Of a stretch of DNA of 64,000 nt, positions 27,697-36,575 are shown one piece after another (the first letter of the stretch is position 1; each line of letters opens with the position of its first letter). Position numbers and translations under genes: made by a program. Below the pieces are notes generated by a model. The model had not been told where the DNA came from and did not search any database. It saw only the letters and a list, made by a program, of their open reading frames with translations. This DNA is from Pseudomonas benzenivorans (GTDB taxonomy: Bacteria; Pseudomonadota; Gammaproteobacteria; Pseudomonadales; Pseudomonadaceae). Where the stretch lies: positions 1,240,001-1,304,000 of the forward strand of contig NZ_CP073346.1 of NCBI RefSeq assembly GCF_024397895.1, given 5' to 3'.

Positions 27697-29106
27697 TTAA
27701 AGCGGCTTGCCGCGGTTGCCGTGGGCGTTGACGAAGCCCTGCACGGCCTTCAGGTCGTTGGCCAGCACGGTGCAGCGCTCCTCGCGCTCGAACAGATCGG
27801 TGAGGTGCGGCGGCAGCTGCGGCGACTGACCGATGCCGGCCTTCTCCACCGCTTCCGGAAACTTCACCGGATGGGCGGTGCCCAGAATCACCATGGGCAC
27901 TGCCAGGCTGCGCCGGCATTCACGCGCAGCGCGCACGCCGATGGCGGTGTGCGGATCGAGCAGCTCGCCACACTCCTTGAACACCTCGGCGATGGTCTCG
28001 CAGGTCGCCCGGTCATCCACCGCCAGGGAATCGAACAGCTTGCGCGCCTCGGTCCAGCGGTCTTCTTCGACGCTGAAGCCGCCACCCTGCTTGAAGTTGG
28101 CCATCAGTTCGGCGATCGCCGCGCCGTTGCGCCCGTGCAGGTCAAACAGCAGACGCTCGAAGTTCGACGACACCATGATGTCCATGGACGGCGACAGGGT
28201 CGGGTGCAGGGTGTCCTTGACGTACTGATTGCCGCTCATGAAACGGTGCAGGATGTCGTTGCGATTGGTCGCCACGATCAGCTGACTGATCGGCAGGCCC
28301 ATGTTGCGCGCCAGGTAGCCGGCGAAGATGTCGCCGAAGTTGCCGGTCGGCACCGAAAACGCCACCGAGCGCGCCGGACCGCCGAGCTGCAGGGCCGCAT
28401 GGAAGTAGTAGACGATCTGGGCCATGATCCGCGCCCAGTTGATCGAGTTGACCGCCACCAAACGCGTGCCCTTGAGGAAGCTCTGGTCGGCGAAGCTGTC
28501 CTTGACCATCTCCTGGCAGTCGTCGAAGTTGCCTTCCACGGCGATGTTGTGAATGTTGTCACCGAGGATGGTGGTCATCTGCCGGCGCTGCACCTCGGAC
28601 ACCCGCTGGTGCGGGTGGAGGATGAAGATGTCGACGTTGTCGCAGCGGCGACAGCCTTCGATGGCGGCCGAGCCGGTGTCACCGGAGGTGGCGCCCATGA
28701 TCACCACGCGCTCGCCGCGCTTTTCCAGCACGTGATCGAGCAGGCGACCGAGCAGCTGCAGGGCGAAGTCCTTGAACGCCAGGGTGGGACCGTGGAACAG
28801 CTCGAGCACCCACTCGTTGCCGTTGAGCTGGCGCAGCGGCGCCACGGCGTTGTGGGCGAAGACCCCGTAAGTCTCCTCGAGGATCTTCTTGAAATCGGCG
28901 TCGCTGATACTGCCGGTGACGAACGGGCGCATCACCCGGAAGGCCAGTTCGTGATACGGCAGGCCGGCCCAGGAAGCGATTTCCTCCTGGGTGAAGCGCG
29001 GCAGGTTTTCCGGCACATAGAGGCCGCCGTCGCTGGCCAGACCGGCCAGCAGCACGTCTTCGAAATTCAGGGCCGGTGCCTGGCCGCGGGTACTGATATA
29101 ACGCAT
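27697..29106 (-). CDS. thrC: Threonine synthase
   Basis: A 469-residue PLP enzyme converting O-phosphohomoserine to threonine. It starts MRYISTRGQAPALNFEDVLLAG; the PLP-lysine segment (GPTLAFKDFALQLLG) and the glycine-rich phosphate loop (GATSGDTGSAA) are clear. It follows hom by 11 bp, forming the hom-thrC operon that turns aspartate semialdehyde into threonine. Confidence 0.97.
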   Translation of the reverse strand: MRYISTRGQAPALNFEDVLLAGLASDGGLYVPENLPRFTQEEIASWAGLPYHELAFRVMRPFVTGSISDADFKKILEETYGVFAHNAVAPLRQLNGNEWVLELFHGPTLAFKDFALQLLGRLLDHVLEKRGERVVIMGATSGDTGSAAIEGCRRCDNVDIFILHPHQRVSEVQRRQMTTILGDNIHNIAVEGNFDDCQEMVKDSFADQSFLKGTRLVAVNSINWARIMAQIVYYFHAALQLGGPARSVAFSVPTGNFGDIFAGYLARNMGLPISQLIVATNRNDILHRFMSGNQYVKDTLHPTLSPSMDIMVSSNFERLLFDLHGRNGAAIAELMANFKQGGGFSVEEDRWTEARKLFDSLAVDDRATCETIAEVFKECGELLDPHTAIGVRAARECRRSLAVPMVILGTAHPVKFPEAVEKAGIGQSPQLPPHLTDLFEREERCTVLANDLKAVQGFVNAHGNRGKPL

Positions 29107-29117
29107 GACTCTGCTCC

Positions 29118-30422
29118 TCAGACCAGTTGCTCGACACGGATACGGACGACGCTGCCGACCACGTCGTCCAGCGCTTCCAGGGCGGCGATCGCCTCGTTGA
29201 TGCGCGCCTCGACCACCCGATGGGTGACCAGGATCATCGGCACCAGGCCGTCATGCTCCTCGACTTCCTTCTGCATGATCGACTCGATGTTGATGCCGCG
29301 CTCGGAGAGGATGCTCGCCACCTGGGCCAGCACACCCGGGTGATCCTTGGCCTGGATGCGCAGGTAGTAGGCGCTCTCGCACGATTCGATCGCCAGGATC
29401 GGGTGGTCGGACAGCGAGTCCGGCTGGAACGCCAGGTGCGGCACGCGATTGGTCGGGTCGGTGGTCAACGCGCGAACCACGTCGACCAGGTCGGCCACCA
29501 CCGACGAAGCGGTCGGCTCCATGCCGGCGCCGGCACCGTAGAACAGGGTGCTGCCGGCGGCATCGCCATTGACCATCACCGCGTTCATCACGCCGTTGAC
29601 GTTGGCGATCAGGCGGTCGGCCGGGATCAGAGTCGGGTGCACGCGCAGCTCGATGCCGCTGGCGGTGCTGCGCGCCACACCCAGGTGCTTGATGCGATAG
29701 CCCAGCGCCTCGGCGTAGTTGACGTCGGCAGTGGTCAGCTTGGTGATGCCTTCGGTGTAGGCCTTGTCGAACTGCAGCGGGATGCCGAAGGCGATGGAGG
29801 CCAGGATGGTCAGCTTGTGCGCCGCATCGATGCCTTCGACATCGAAGGTCGGGTCGGCCTCGGCATAGCCGAGGGCCTGGGCTTCCTTGAGCACGTCCTC
29901 GAAGGCACGGCCCTTCTCGCGCATTTCGCTGAGAATGAAGTTGCCGGTGCCGTTGATGATGCCGGCCAGCCAGTTGATGCGGTTGCCCGCCAGACCCTCG
30001 CGGATCGCCTTGATCACCGGGATACCGCCGGCCACTGCCGCTTCGAAGGCGACGATGACGCCCTTCTCGCGGGCCTTGGCGAAGATTTCGTTGCCGTGCA
30101 CGGCAATCAGCGCCTTGTTCGCGGTGACCACGTGCTTGCCGTTGTCGATTGCCTTGAGCACCAGATCGCGGGCCAGGGTATAGCCGCCGATCAGCTCGAT
30201 GACGATATCGATCTCGGGGTTGCTCGCCAGCTCGAAGACATCCTTGGTAATCGCGATACCGGTAATGTCGCACTGCGGGTTCTGCGAACGCAGCGCAATC
30301 TGCGCCACTTCGATGCCACGCCCGGCACGACGCGCGATTTCCTCGGCGTTGCGCATGAGCACGTTGAAGGTACCGCCACCGACGGTTCCCAGCCCACAGA
30401 TGCCTACTTTGACCGGTTTCAC
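29118..30422 (-). CDS. hom: Homoserine dehydrogenase
   Basis: A 434-residue monofunctional homoserine dehydrogenase: NAD(P)-binding GLGTVGGGT near the start, the catalytic domain (EAAVAGGIPVIKAIREGLAGN) and a C-terminal ACT domain (about 350-430, DHPGVLAQVASILSERGINIES), which normally allows feedback control by threonine. The start codon is GTG at 30422. It leads directly into thrC. Confidence 0.97.
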   Translation of the reverse strand: MKPVKVGICGLGTVGGGTFNVLMRNAEEIARRAGRGIEVAQIALRSQNPQCDITGIAITKDVFELASNPEIDIVIELIGGYTLARDLVLKAIDNGKHVVTANKALIAVHGNEIFAKAREKGVIVAFEAAVAGGIPVIKAIREGLAGNRINWLAGIINGTGNFILSEMREKGRAFEDVLKEAQALGYAEADPTFDVEGIDAAHKLTILASIAFGIPLQFDKAYTEGITKLTTADVNYAEALGYRIKHLGVARSTASGIELRVHPTLIPADRLIANVNGVMNAVMVNGDAAGSTLFYGAGAGMEPTASSVVADLVDVVRALTTDPTNRVPHLAFQPDSLSDHPILAIESCESAYYLRIQAKDHPGVLAQVASILSERGINIESIMQKEVEEHDGLVPMILVTHRVVEARINEAIAALEALDDVVGSVVRIRVEQLV

Positions 30423-30446
30423 ACTGAACTCCCCATCTGCACTGCG

Positions 30447-30474
30447 TAAAACGGCCGGAGCAAGCTCCGGCCGT
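30447..30474 (-). terminator. Rho-independent terminator between dsbC and hom
   Basis: ACGGCCGGAGC pairs with GCTCCGGCCGT around a 2-base loop; on the minus strand it is followed by TTTTACGC. It would end the xerD-dsbC transcript before hom. Confidence 0.75.
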
Positions 30475-30535
30475 GGAAAAAGAGCCGCACCTTACGAAGC
30501 GGCCGAATATTAGTCAATCGACTCGAGACCAGTAA

Positions 30536-31261
30536 CTACTTGGCCTCCAGGGCCTGCTGGGCCAGCTGCGGCGCCGGCTGGTAGCCGGGAATCAGCTTGC
30601 CGTTGGCCAGGACGATCGCCGGCGTGCCGTTGACCCCGATCATCTGCCCCAGGGCGTACTGCTGGGCCACCGGGTTGTCGCACTGGGCCTCGGGCACGTC
30701 CTTGCGGGCCTTGGCCAGGTCCATTGCCGCCTGACGATCCTTGGCGCACCAGACGCTGACCAGCTCCTTGTAGGCCGCCCCCTGCAAACCCTGGCGCGGG
30801 AAGGCGAGATAGCGCACCTCGACGCCGAGCTTGTTGAGCTCGGGCACCTCGCTGTGCAGCTTCTGGCAGTAGCCGCAGTCGGTGTCGGTGAACACGGTGA
30901 TATGGGTCTTGGCCTGCTGGGCCGGGAACACCACCATTTCCTTGGCGGGAACGTCGTTGATCTGCTTGGCGATGGCCAGGCTCTCTTGCTGCTCGGTCAG
31001 GTTGACCGCCTGGCCGTCCTTGAACTGGTACAGGTAGCCCTGCAGGACGAACTGGCCGTCGGCGCTGGCGTACAGCTGGCGGCCGCCCTTGAGCTGGACC
31101 TGGTAGAGGCCCGGCATGGGGCTCTCGGCGATGGCCTCGATCGGCATGTCGGGCTGGATCGACAGCAGATTCTTGCGGATCGCCTGGTCGGGATCTGCGG
31201 CCAGGGCGAAGGTGCTGGCCAGGGCTACAGCCACAGCCGCCGAAATGCGAGTGAAACGCAT
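30536..31261 (-). CDS. dsbC: Thiol:disulfide interchange protein DsbC
   Basis: A 241-residue periplasmic disulfide isomerase: signal peptide (about residues 1-21, ending ALA), an N-terminal dimerisation domain and a thioredoxin-fold catalytic domain with the CGYC active site at Cys129/Cys132 (precursor numbering) and the cis-proline loop GVNGTPA. The ATG at 31261 follows AGGAG; the frame continues upstream without reason to use it. xerD lies upstream on the same strand, the common xerD-dsbC-hom-thrC arrangement. Confidence 0.95.
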   Translation of the reverse strand: MRFTRISAAVAVALASTFALAADPDQAIRKNLLSIQPDMPIEAIAESPMPGLYQVQLKGGRQLYASADGQFVLQGYLYQFKDGQAVNLTEQQESLAIAKQINDVPAKEMVVFPAQQAKTHITVFTDTDCGYCQKLHSEVPELNKLGVEVRYLAFPRQGLQGAAYKELVSVWCAKDRQAAMDLAKARKDVPEAQCDNPVAQQYALGQMIGVNGTPAIVLANGKLIPGYQPAPQLAQQALEAK

Positions 31262-31352
31262 GGAAACTCCTGTCGAGCGAGGGACTAACGAAGATCGCCA
31301 CAGCCTACCATAGAAGCCCGCCAAGGCAGACCGCGGCAGCCAGACGGCCGTC

Positions 31353-32249
31353 TCAGCCGCGCGGGTGGTGCTGGGCGTGCAACTCCTGCAGGCGCGCGCG
31401 GGCAATGTGGGTATAGATCTGGGTGGTGGACAGGTCGCTGTGACCGAGCAGCATCTGCACCACGCGCAAGTCCGCACCATGGTTGAGCAGGTGGGTGGCG
31501 AAGGCGTGGCGCAAGGTGTGCGGCGACAGCGCCTGGATGATGCCGGCGGCCCGGGCCTGGTGCTTGATGCGGTGCCAGAAGGTCTGGCGGGTCATCTGCA
31601 CGCCGCGCAAGCTGGGGAACAGCACGTCGCTGGGCTTGCCGTCGAGCAGCAGCGGCCGCGCCTCCTTGCTGTAGCGCTCGATCCAGGCGATGGCTTCCTC
31701 GCCCAGGGGCACCAGGCGCTCCTTGCTGCCCTTGCCGAAGACCCGCAGCACGCCCTGACGCAGATTGACCTGCTCCAGCGTCAGCCCGACCAGCTCGCTG
31801 ACCCGCAGGCCGCAGGCATAGAGCACCTCGAGCATGGCCCGGTCGCGCAAGCCGAGCGGGTCATCCAGGTCGGGAGCCCCTAGCAAGGCCTCCACATCGG
31901 CCTCGGACAGCGACTTCGGCAGCGGCCGCCCGAGCTGCGGCAGGTCAACCTGCAGGGTCGGGTCCAGGGCGATCAGGCCTTCGCGCAACAAGTACCGGTA
32001 AAAGCCGCGCAAGCCGGAAATCAACCGCGCCGTGGAGCGCGCCTTATAACCTTCGCCGAGGCGCCAGGCCAGATAGTCGAGAATCGCCTCGCGCCCGGCC
32101 TGCTCCAGCAACAGCCCGCGACCATCCAGCCAGCCGTTGAAGTGAGCCAGATCGCTGCGATAGGCGGCCCGCGTGTGCACGGACAGGCCCTTTTCCAGCC
32201 ACAGGGCGTCGAGGAAACGATCGATCAGGGGGTGGTCTATGGCGGGCAT
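31353..32249 (-). CDS. xerD: Tyrosine recombinase XerD
   Basis: A 298-residue site-specific recombinase that, with XerC, resolves chromosome dimers at dif. The N-terminal SAM-like core-binding domain is followed by the catalytic domain with Arg (ACGLRVSELVGL), HTLRHAFATH, GHSDLSTTQ and the nucleophile Tyr in IYTHIARARL. Position next to dsbC supports xerD rather than an island integrase. Confidence 0.96.
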   Translation of the reverse strand: MPAIDHPLIDRFLDALWLEKGLSVHTRAAYRSDLAHFNGWLDGRGLLLEQAGREAILDYLAWRLGEGYKARSTARLISGLRGFYRYLLREGLIALDPTLQVDLPQLGRPLPKSLSEADVEALLGAPDLDDPLGLRDRAMLEVLYACGLRVSELVGLTLEQVNLRQGVLRVFGKGSKERLVPLGEEAIAWIERYSKEARPLLLDGKPSDVLFPSLRGVQMTRQTFWHRIKHQARAAGIIQALSPHTLRHAFATHLLNHGADLRVVQMLLGHSDLSTTQIYTHIARARLQELHAQHHPRG

Positions 32250-32335
32250 ACGGGACTATGGCGGCATCTGAAAGCGGGTTAGTCTTTCACAGCCTGGCCA
32301 AGTACGACCAGCGCCTTGCATTCCAAGGACATTCG

Positions 32336-34177
32336 ATGAACGAACCACAGATCCTCCTCGCCTTCGCCACCATTGGCGCCTGCGCTTTGGCCTGCCAGTG
32401 GCTGGCCTGGCGCCTGCGCCTGCCGGCAATCCTGTTCCTGCTGATCAGCGGCATTCTCGCCGGGCCGGTGCTTGGCTGGCTCGATCCGCAGGCGCTGTTC
32501 GGCCCCCTGCTCTTCCCCATGGTGTCGATGGCGGTGGCGCTGATCCTGTTCGAGGGCAGCCTGACCCTGCACCTGTCCGAGTGGCGTGAAATCGGCAGCG
32601 TGGTCAAGCGCATGGTCACCGTCGGCGCCCTGGCGACCTGGGGCGTGATCGCCGTGGCCACCCACTACCTGCTGGACTTTTCCTGGGAGATGGCCCTGCT
32701 GTTTGGCACCCTGACCCTGGTTACCGGCCCCACCGTGATAGTGCCGATGCTGCGCGTGGTGCGTCCCAAGTCCTCGGTGGCCAACATCCTGCGCTGGGAG
32801 GGCATCGTCATCGACCCGATCGGCGCCCTGCTCGCGGTCGTGGTGTTCAGCTTCATCATCGCCAGCGGCGAAGCCGAGGGCTGGAATCAGAGCCTGACCA
32901 CCTTCGCCGGGGTCATCCTCTGCGGCTCCCTGCTCGGCGTCGCCGGCGGCTGGGCCCTCGGTCAGGTGCTGCGACGCCAGTGGCTGCCGGACTACCTGCA
33001 CAACCTCGCGGTGCTGGCCACGGTGCTGGGCGCGTTCATCATCTCCAACATGCTCATGCATGAGTCCGGCCTGCTCGCCGTGACCGTGATGGGCATGTGG
33101 CTGGCCAACATGAAAGGGGTGGATGTCCGGCATATCCTGCACTTCAAGGAGAACCTCAGCGTGCTGCTGATCTCCGGCCTGTTCATCCTGCTCGCCGCAC
33201 GCCTGGACCTCGGTGCACTGCTCGCCCTGGGGCCGGCGGTCTTGGTGCTGCTGGCGGTGATCCAGTTCATCGCCCGTCCGCTGAACGTGGCCCTGTCCAC
33301 CTTCGGCTCCAGCCTGAACTGGCGCGAACGAGCCCTGCTGGCCTGGATCTCCCCGCGCGGCATCGTCGCCGCCGCGGTGTCGGCGATCTTCGCCATCCGC
33401 CTGAGCGAGACCGGCCACGCCGGCGCCGAGCTGCTGGTGCCGCTGACCTTCGCCGTGATCATCGGCACCGTGGTGCTGCAGAGCGCCACCGCCCGCCCCT
33501 TGGCCAGCCTGCTGAAAGTGGCCGAGCCGGCGCCCAGCGGCTTCCTGATCATCGGCGCCAACCCGGTCGCCCGCACCATCGGCAAGGCCCTGCAGCAGCT
33601 GGGCAGCCGCGTGCTGCTGACCGATTCGAGCTGGGAGAATATCCGCGCCGCCCGCATGGACAACCTGCCGACCTATTTCGGCAATCCGGCCTCCCAGCAT
33701 GCCGAAGCCCACCTCGACCTGGTCGGCATCGGCCACCTCCTGGCGCTGTCCCCGGCCGGCGAGCTGAACACCCTGGCGAGCATGCGTTTTCGCCACGAGT
33801 TCGGCCACACCCGCCTGTTCAGCCTGGCCAGCGGCCAGGAGAGCCGCCGCAGTGACAAGCATCGCGCTAGCGACGAACACCGCGGCCACCCCCTGGGCAG
33901 CCAGTCGCTGACCTACCCCCAGGCCGCCAGTCGCCTGGCTCAGGGCGCCGAGCTGTACAGCACCACCCTGACCGACAGCTTCACCTGGAACGACTACCAG
34001 GCCCTGCATGGCACGCGCGCGACCCTGCTGTTCGCCCGCGCCCCGGAAGGCCGAGTGCAGGTGGTGACGCCGCAGAGCGAGCTGCTACCGCAGACCGGCT
34101 GGACGCTGGTGGCCCTGATCGAAGCCCAGGCGAGCGACAGTGCGAATACCAGGCAGGAAAGCCTCGCGACCTCATAA
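32336..34177 (+). CDS. Sodium/proton antiporter, CPA1 family with TrkA-N-like C-terminal domain
   Basis: A 613-residue membrane protein: about twelve hydrophobic helices in residues 1-400 (LLISGILAGPVLG; ISPRGIVAAAVSAIFAIRL) typical of NhaP/CPA1 exchangers, then a soluble Rossmann-like TrkA-N regulatory domain (FLIIGANPVARTIGKALQQLG) and a divergent tail with an HHR-rich linker (about 500-525). It exports Na+ or K+ in exchange for protons. The ATG at 32336 is favoured over an upstream frame opening at 32258 because it starts the first helix and follows AAGGA. Confidence 0.9.
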   Translation: MNEPQILLAFATIGACALACQWLAWRLRLPAILFLLISGILAGPVLGWLDPQALFGPLLFPMVSMAVALILFEGSLTLHLSEWREIGSVVKRMVTVGALATWGVIAVATHYLLDFSWEMALLFGTLTLVTGPTVIVPMLRVVRPKSSVANILRWEGIVIDPIGALLAVVVFSFIIASGEAEGWNQSLTTFAGVILCGSLLGVAGGWALGQVLRRQWLPDYLHNLAVLATVLGAFIISNMLMHESGLLAVTVMGMWLANMKGVDVRHILHFKENLSVLLISGLFILLAARLDLGALLALGPAVLVLLAVIQFIARPLNVALSTFGSSLNWRERALLAWISPRGIVAAAVSAIFAIRLSETGHAGAELLVPLTFAVIIGTVVLQSATARPLASLLKVAEPAPSGFLIIGANPVARTIGKALQQLGSRVLLTDSSWENIRAARMDNLPTYFGNPASQHAEAHLDLVGIGHLLALSPAGELNTLASMRFRHEFGHTRLFSLASGQESRRSDKHRASDEHRGHPLGSQSLTYPQAASRLAQGAELYSTTLTDSFTWNDYQALHGTRATLLFARAPEGRVQVVTPQSELLPQTGWTLVALIEAQASDSANTRQESLATS

Positions 34178-34414
34178 TCATCAGTCCGTCCGAGCGCGCC
34201 GCCAGCACCTCGATGGTGGCGCGCCCAATCCGGCGACTCTGGCTCATGCAGAATCGGACGCTGCCACGACGAGCCCTGAGCCGGCCATCCGTCGTCGCGA
34301 CTTCTGACGAGGCCTGCGCGCTATCTGCGGCGTGATGAGATGCACGGCGACCGGCGAGTCACGGCAGTGAGCACCGCCTCGCAAATCCCCCGTTTGGTTT
34401 TTTGCCAACCGCAA

Positions 34415-34448
34415 AAACAAAAAAAGCAGCCCGAGGGCTGCTTTTTTC
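34415..34448. terminator. Bidirectional terminator between rplS and the antiporter gene
   Basis: AAAGCAGCCC pairs with GGGCTGCTTT; T-runs flank it on both strands. It lies 15 bp beyond the rplS stop. The rest of the spacer from 34178 holds no recognisable gene. Confidence 0.85.
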
Positions 34449-34462
34449 TGCAGGGAAGCGCC

Positions 34463-34813
34463 TTAGGCGAGCTTCTCCTTGATGCGTGCGGCCTTACCGG
34501 ACAGGTCACGCAGGTAGTACAGCTTGGCTTTGCGCACGTCACCGCGACGCTTGACAGCCAGGCTGTCGACCAGCGGGCTGTAGGTCTGGAAGGTACGCTC
34601 AACGCCGACACCGTTGGAGATCTTACGCACGGTGAACGCGCTGTTCAGACCACGGTTGCGCTTGGCGATTACCACGCCTTCGAAGGCCTGCAGACGCTGG
34701 CGATCGCCTTCCTTCACCTTGACCTGAACGACAACGGTGTCGCCTGGGGCAAAGGTCGGGATCTCTTTGGTCATCTGCTCAGCTTCGATCTGCTGAATAA
34801 TCTTGTTGGTCAT
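34463..34813 (-). CDS. rplS: 50S ribosomal protein L19
   Basis: A 116-residue bL19 ([14 protein letters not shown] start; [28 protein letters not shown]), located at the 30S-50S interface. It is the last gene of the rpsP-rimM-trmD-rplS operon, directly followed by a strong terminator. Confidence 0.98.
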   Translation of the reverse strand: MTNKIIQQIEAEQMTKEIPTFAPGDTVVVQVKVKEGDRQRLQAFEGVVIAKRNRGLNSAFTVRKISNGVGVERTFQTYSPLVDSLAVKRRGDVRKAKLYYLRDLSGKAARIKEKLA

Positions 34814-34855
34814 GCTGCGCTCCTAAGACAGGCCACCCGGCCGGTCATCGATACG

Positions 34856-35608
34856 TTAACTATCGTCCCGCTGGCGGATGTATTCCTCCAGCAGCTTCTT
34901 CTCTTCTCCAGAAAGCGAGCGGCTATCCAGAAGATCGACACGGCGTTCCCAGGTCCGACCAAGGGACTGCTGCAAACGCCAGCGCCGGATGTGTTCGTGG
35001 TTGCCACTAAGCAACACCTCGGGAACACGCTTATCCGCATACACCTCCGGGCGGGTGTAGTGCGGGCAGTCGAGCAAGCCATCCGTAAAGGAGTCTTCCT
35101 CGGCCGAGTCTGCATGACCTAATGCACCAGGCAAAAGGCGCGTTACCGCATCGATCAGCACCATGGCCGGCAGCTCACCGCCGGACAGGACGTAATCCCC
35201 GATCGACCATTCCTCATCCACGTGCGCCTCGATAAAGCGCTCGTCGATGCCTTCGTAGCGACCGGCGATAAGGATCAATGCCTCCTCGTTCGCCAGTTCG
35301 CGTACTGCTGACTGGGTCAGCTGACGACCTTGCGGCGACAGGTAGATCACCTTCGCCTGACCACCTGCGGCCTGCTTGGCATCGAGCAAAGCATCCTCAA
35401 GTGGCTTGATCTTCATCACCATGCCGGGACCACCGCCAAAGGGCCGGTCATCCACAGTGTGGTGACGGTCCGTGGTGTAGCTCCGCGGATTCCAACAGGT
35501 CAGCTGCAACAGCCCCTGTTTCACCGCGCGACTGGTGATGCCGTAGTCGCCGATGGCGGCAAACATCTCCGGGAACAGCGTAATGACTTCGACACGCAAG
35601 CCTGGCAT
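34856..35608 (-). CDS. trmD: tRNA (guanine-N1-)-methyltransferase
   Basis: A 250-residue SPOUT methyltransferase that makes m1G37 in tRNAs to prevent frameshifting. The trefoil-knot SAM loop ([17 protein letters not shown]) and the GRYEGIDER motif are present. It is in the conserved rpsP-rimM-trmD-rplS operon, 5 bp after rimM. Confidence 0.98.
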   Translation of the reverse strand: MPGLRVEVITLFPEMFAAIGDYGITSRAVKQGLLQLTCWNPRSYTTDRHHTVDDRPFGGGPGMVMKIKPLEDALLDAKQAAGGQAKVIYLSPQGRQLTQSAVRELANEEALILIAGRYEGIDERFIEAHVDEEWSIGDYVLSGGELPAMVLIDAVTRLLPGALGHADSAEEDSFTDGLLDCPHYTRPEVYADKRVPEVLLSGNHEHIRRWRLQQSLGRTWERRVDLLDSRSLSGEEKKLLEEYIRQRDDS

Positions 35609-35613
35609 GGTGT

Positions 35614-36150
35614 TCAGAAGTCCGCGTCCCAGTCGACCTGCATCTCGCCGGCAGCGAGATCAATCGCCAACACGCACTGCTCCGTATAGGGCAACAGGCG
35701 CTCGCGATCATCCAGACTGCCCGAGCAGGGCTTGACCACCATTACATCGTTGGCACCGGTCTCGAACAGATGATCGACCTTGCCGAGCAATTGCCCTGCC
35801 TGATCGATGACCCTGAGGCCCTCCAACTGATACCAGTAGAACTCGCCATCGCTGAGCTCCGGCAGCTCGCTGCGGGGAACGCAAATCTCGAAGCCGGCGT
35901 ACGTACGCGCCACTTCGCGATCATCAAGTCCCTTCAGCTTTGCCACCAGGACCTTGCCCTGCAAGCGTCCACTGGCCAACTCGACCTGCTTTACCTCGCC
36001 GTCGCGCTTGAGCGTCCAGCGCTGGTAATCGAGCACGTTGTCCACAGGATCGGTAAAGGAATACACCTTCACCTCCCCTCGCACGCCATGCACCGAAACT
36101 ATCTTGCCGAGTACAACCAGATCCTCGGCGGGTGCCGGCGTCGTGCTCAT
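35614..36150 (-). CDS. rimM: Ribosome maturation factor RimM
   Basis: A 178-residue 30S assembly factor that binds uS19 and helps 16S rRNA 3' domain processing. The RimM N-terminal domain ([21 protein letters not shown]) and the PRC-barrel domain (residues about 100-175, [13 protein letters not shown]) are visible. It lies 8 bp after rpsP. Confidence 0.97.
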   Translation of the reverse strand: MSTTPAPAEDLVVLGKIVSVHGVRGEVKVYSFTDPVDNVLDYQRWTLKRDGEVKQVELASGRLQGKVLVAKLKGLDDREVARTYAGFEICVPRSELPELSDGEFYWYQLEGLRVIDQAGQLLGKVDHLFETGANDVMVVKPCSGSLDDRERLLPYTEQCVLAIDLAAGEMQVDWDADF

Positions 36151-36158
36151 AGGAATGC

Positions 36159-36410
36159 TTAGGCTGCGGCCTTAGCAGCTTCCTTGAGCAGCTGAGCAAC
36201 ACGCTCAGACGGCTGCGCGCCCTGGCTCAGCCAGTAGCTTACGCGCTCTTGATTCACGGACAGCTTCACTTCGGCACCCGAGGCAACCGGGTTGAAGAAA
36301 CCGACGCGCTCAACGAAGCGACCATCGCGCGCATTGCGGCTGTTGGTCACGGTCAGGTGGTAGAAAGGGCGCTTTTTGGAGCCGCCACGGGCAAGACGGA
36401 TGGTTACCAT
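36159..36410 (-). CDS. rpsP: 30S ribosomal protein S16
   Basis: An 83-residue bS16 ([18 protein letters not shown]). The ATG at 36410 is chosen because the protein start is universally conserved; the frame runs upstream to 36464. It is the first gene of the rpsP-rimM-trmD-rplS operon and has its own promoter at 36484-36511. Confidence 0.98.
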   Translation of the reverse strand: MVTIRLARGGSKKRPFYHLTVTNSRNARDGRFVERVGFFNPVASGAEVKLSVNQERVSYWLSQGAQPSERVAQLLKEAAKAAA

Positions 36411-36483
36411 TGAACTTCGTTCCTGTAGTCGGTGCTGCAAAACTGAAATGCAAGCATAGGGCACTAGGCCCGAAAGGCCGCAT

Positions 36484-36511
36484 ATTCTAAGGATTATCCG
36501 GCCTTTTGCAA
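36484..36511 (-). promoter_or_regulatory. Sigma-70-type promoter of the rpsP operon
   Basis: On the minus strand TTGCAA (-35, 36506-36511) is separated by 16 bp from TAGAAT (-10, 36484-36489). It sits about 75 bp before the rpsP start and downstream of ffh. Confidence 0.65.
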
Positions 36512-36575
36512 ATCTCTTTTTCCGGCCGCCGGTCGCTGCCGGTACGCACGCCCTGACAGCGCGCGCGCGCGGGGG

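Noticed and set aside
31353..32249. xerD as the island integrase
   Set aside because: It lies far from the att site in its core xerD-dsbC-hom-thrC setting, and the family start and position fit XerD.
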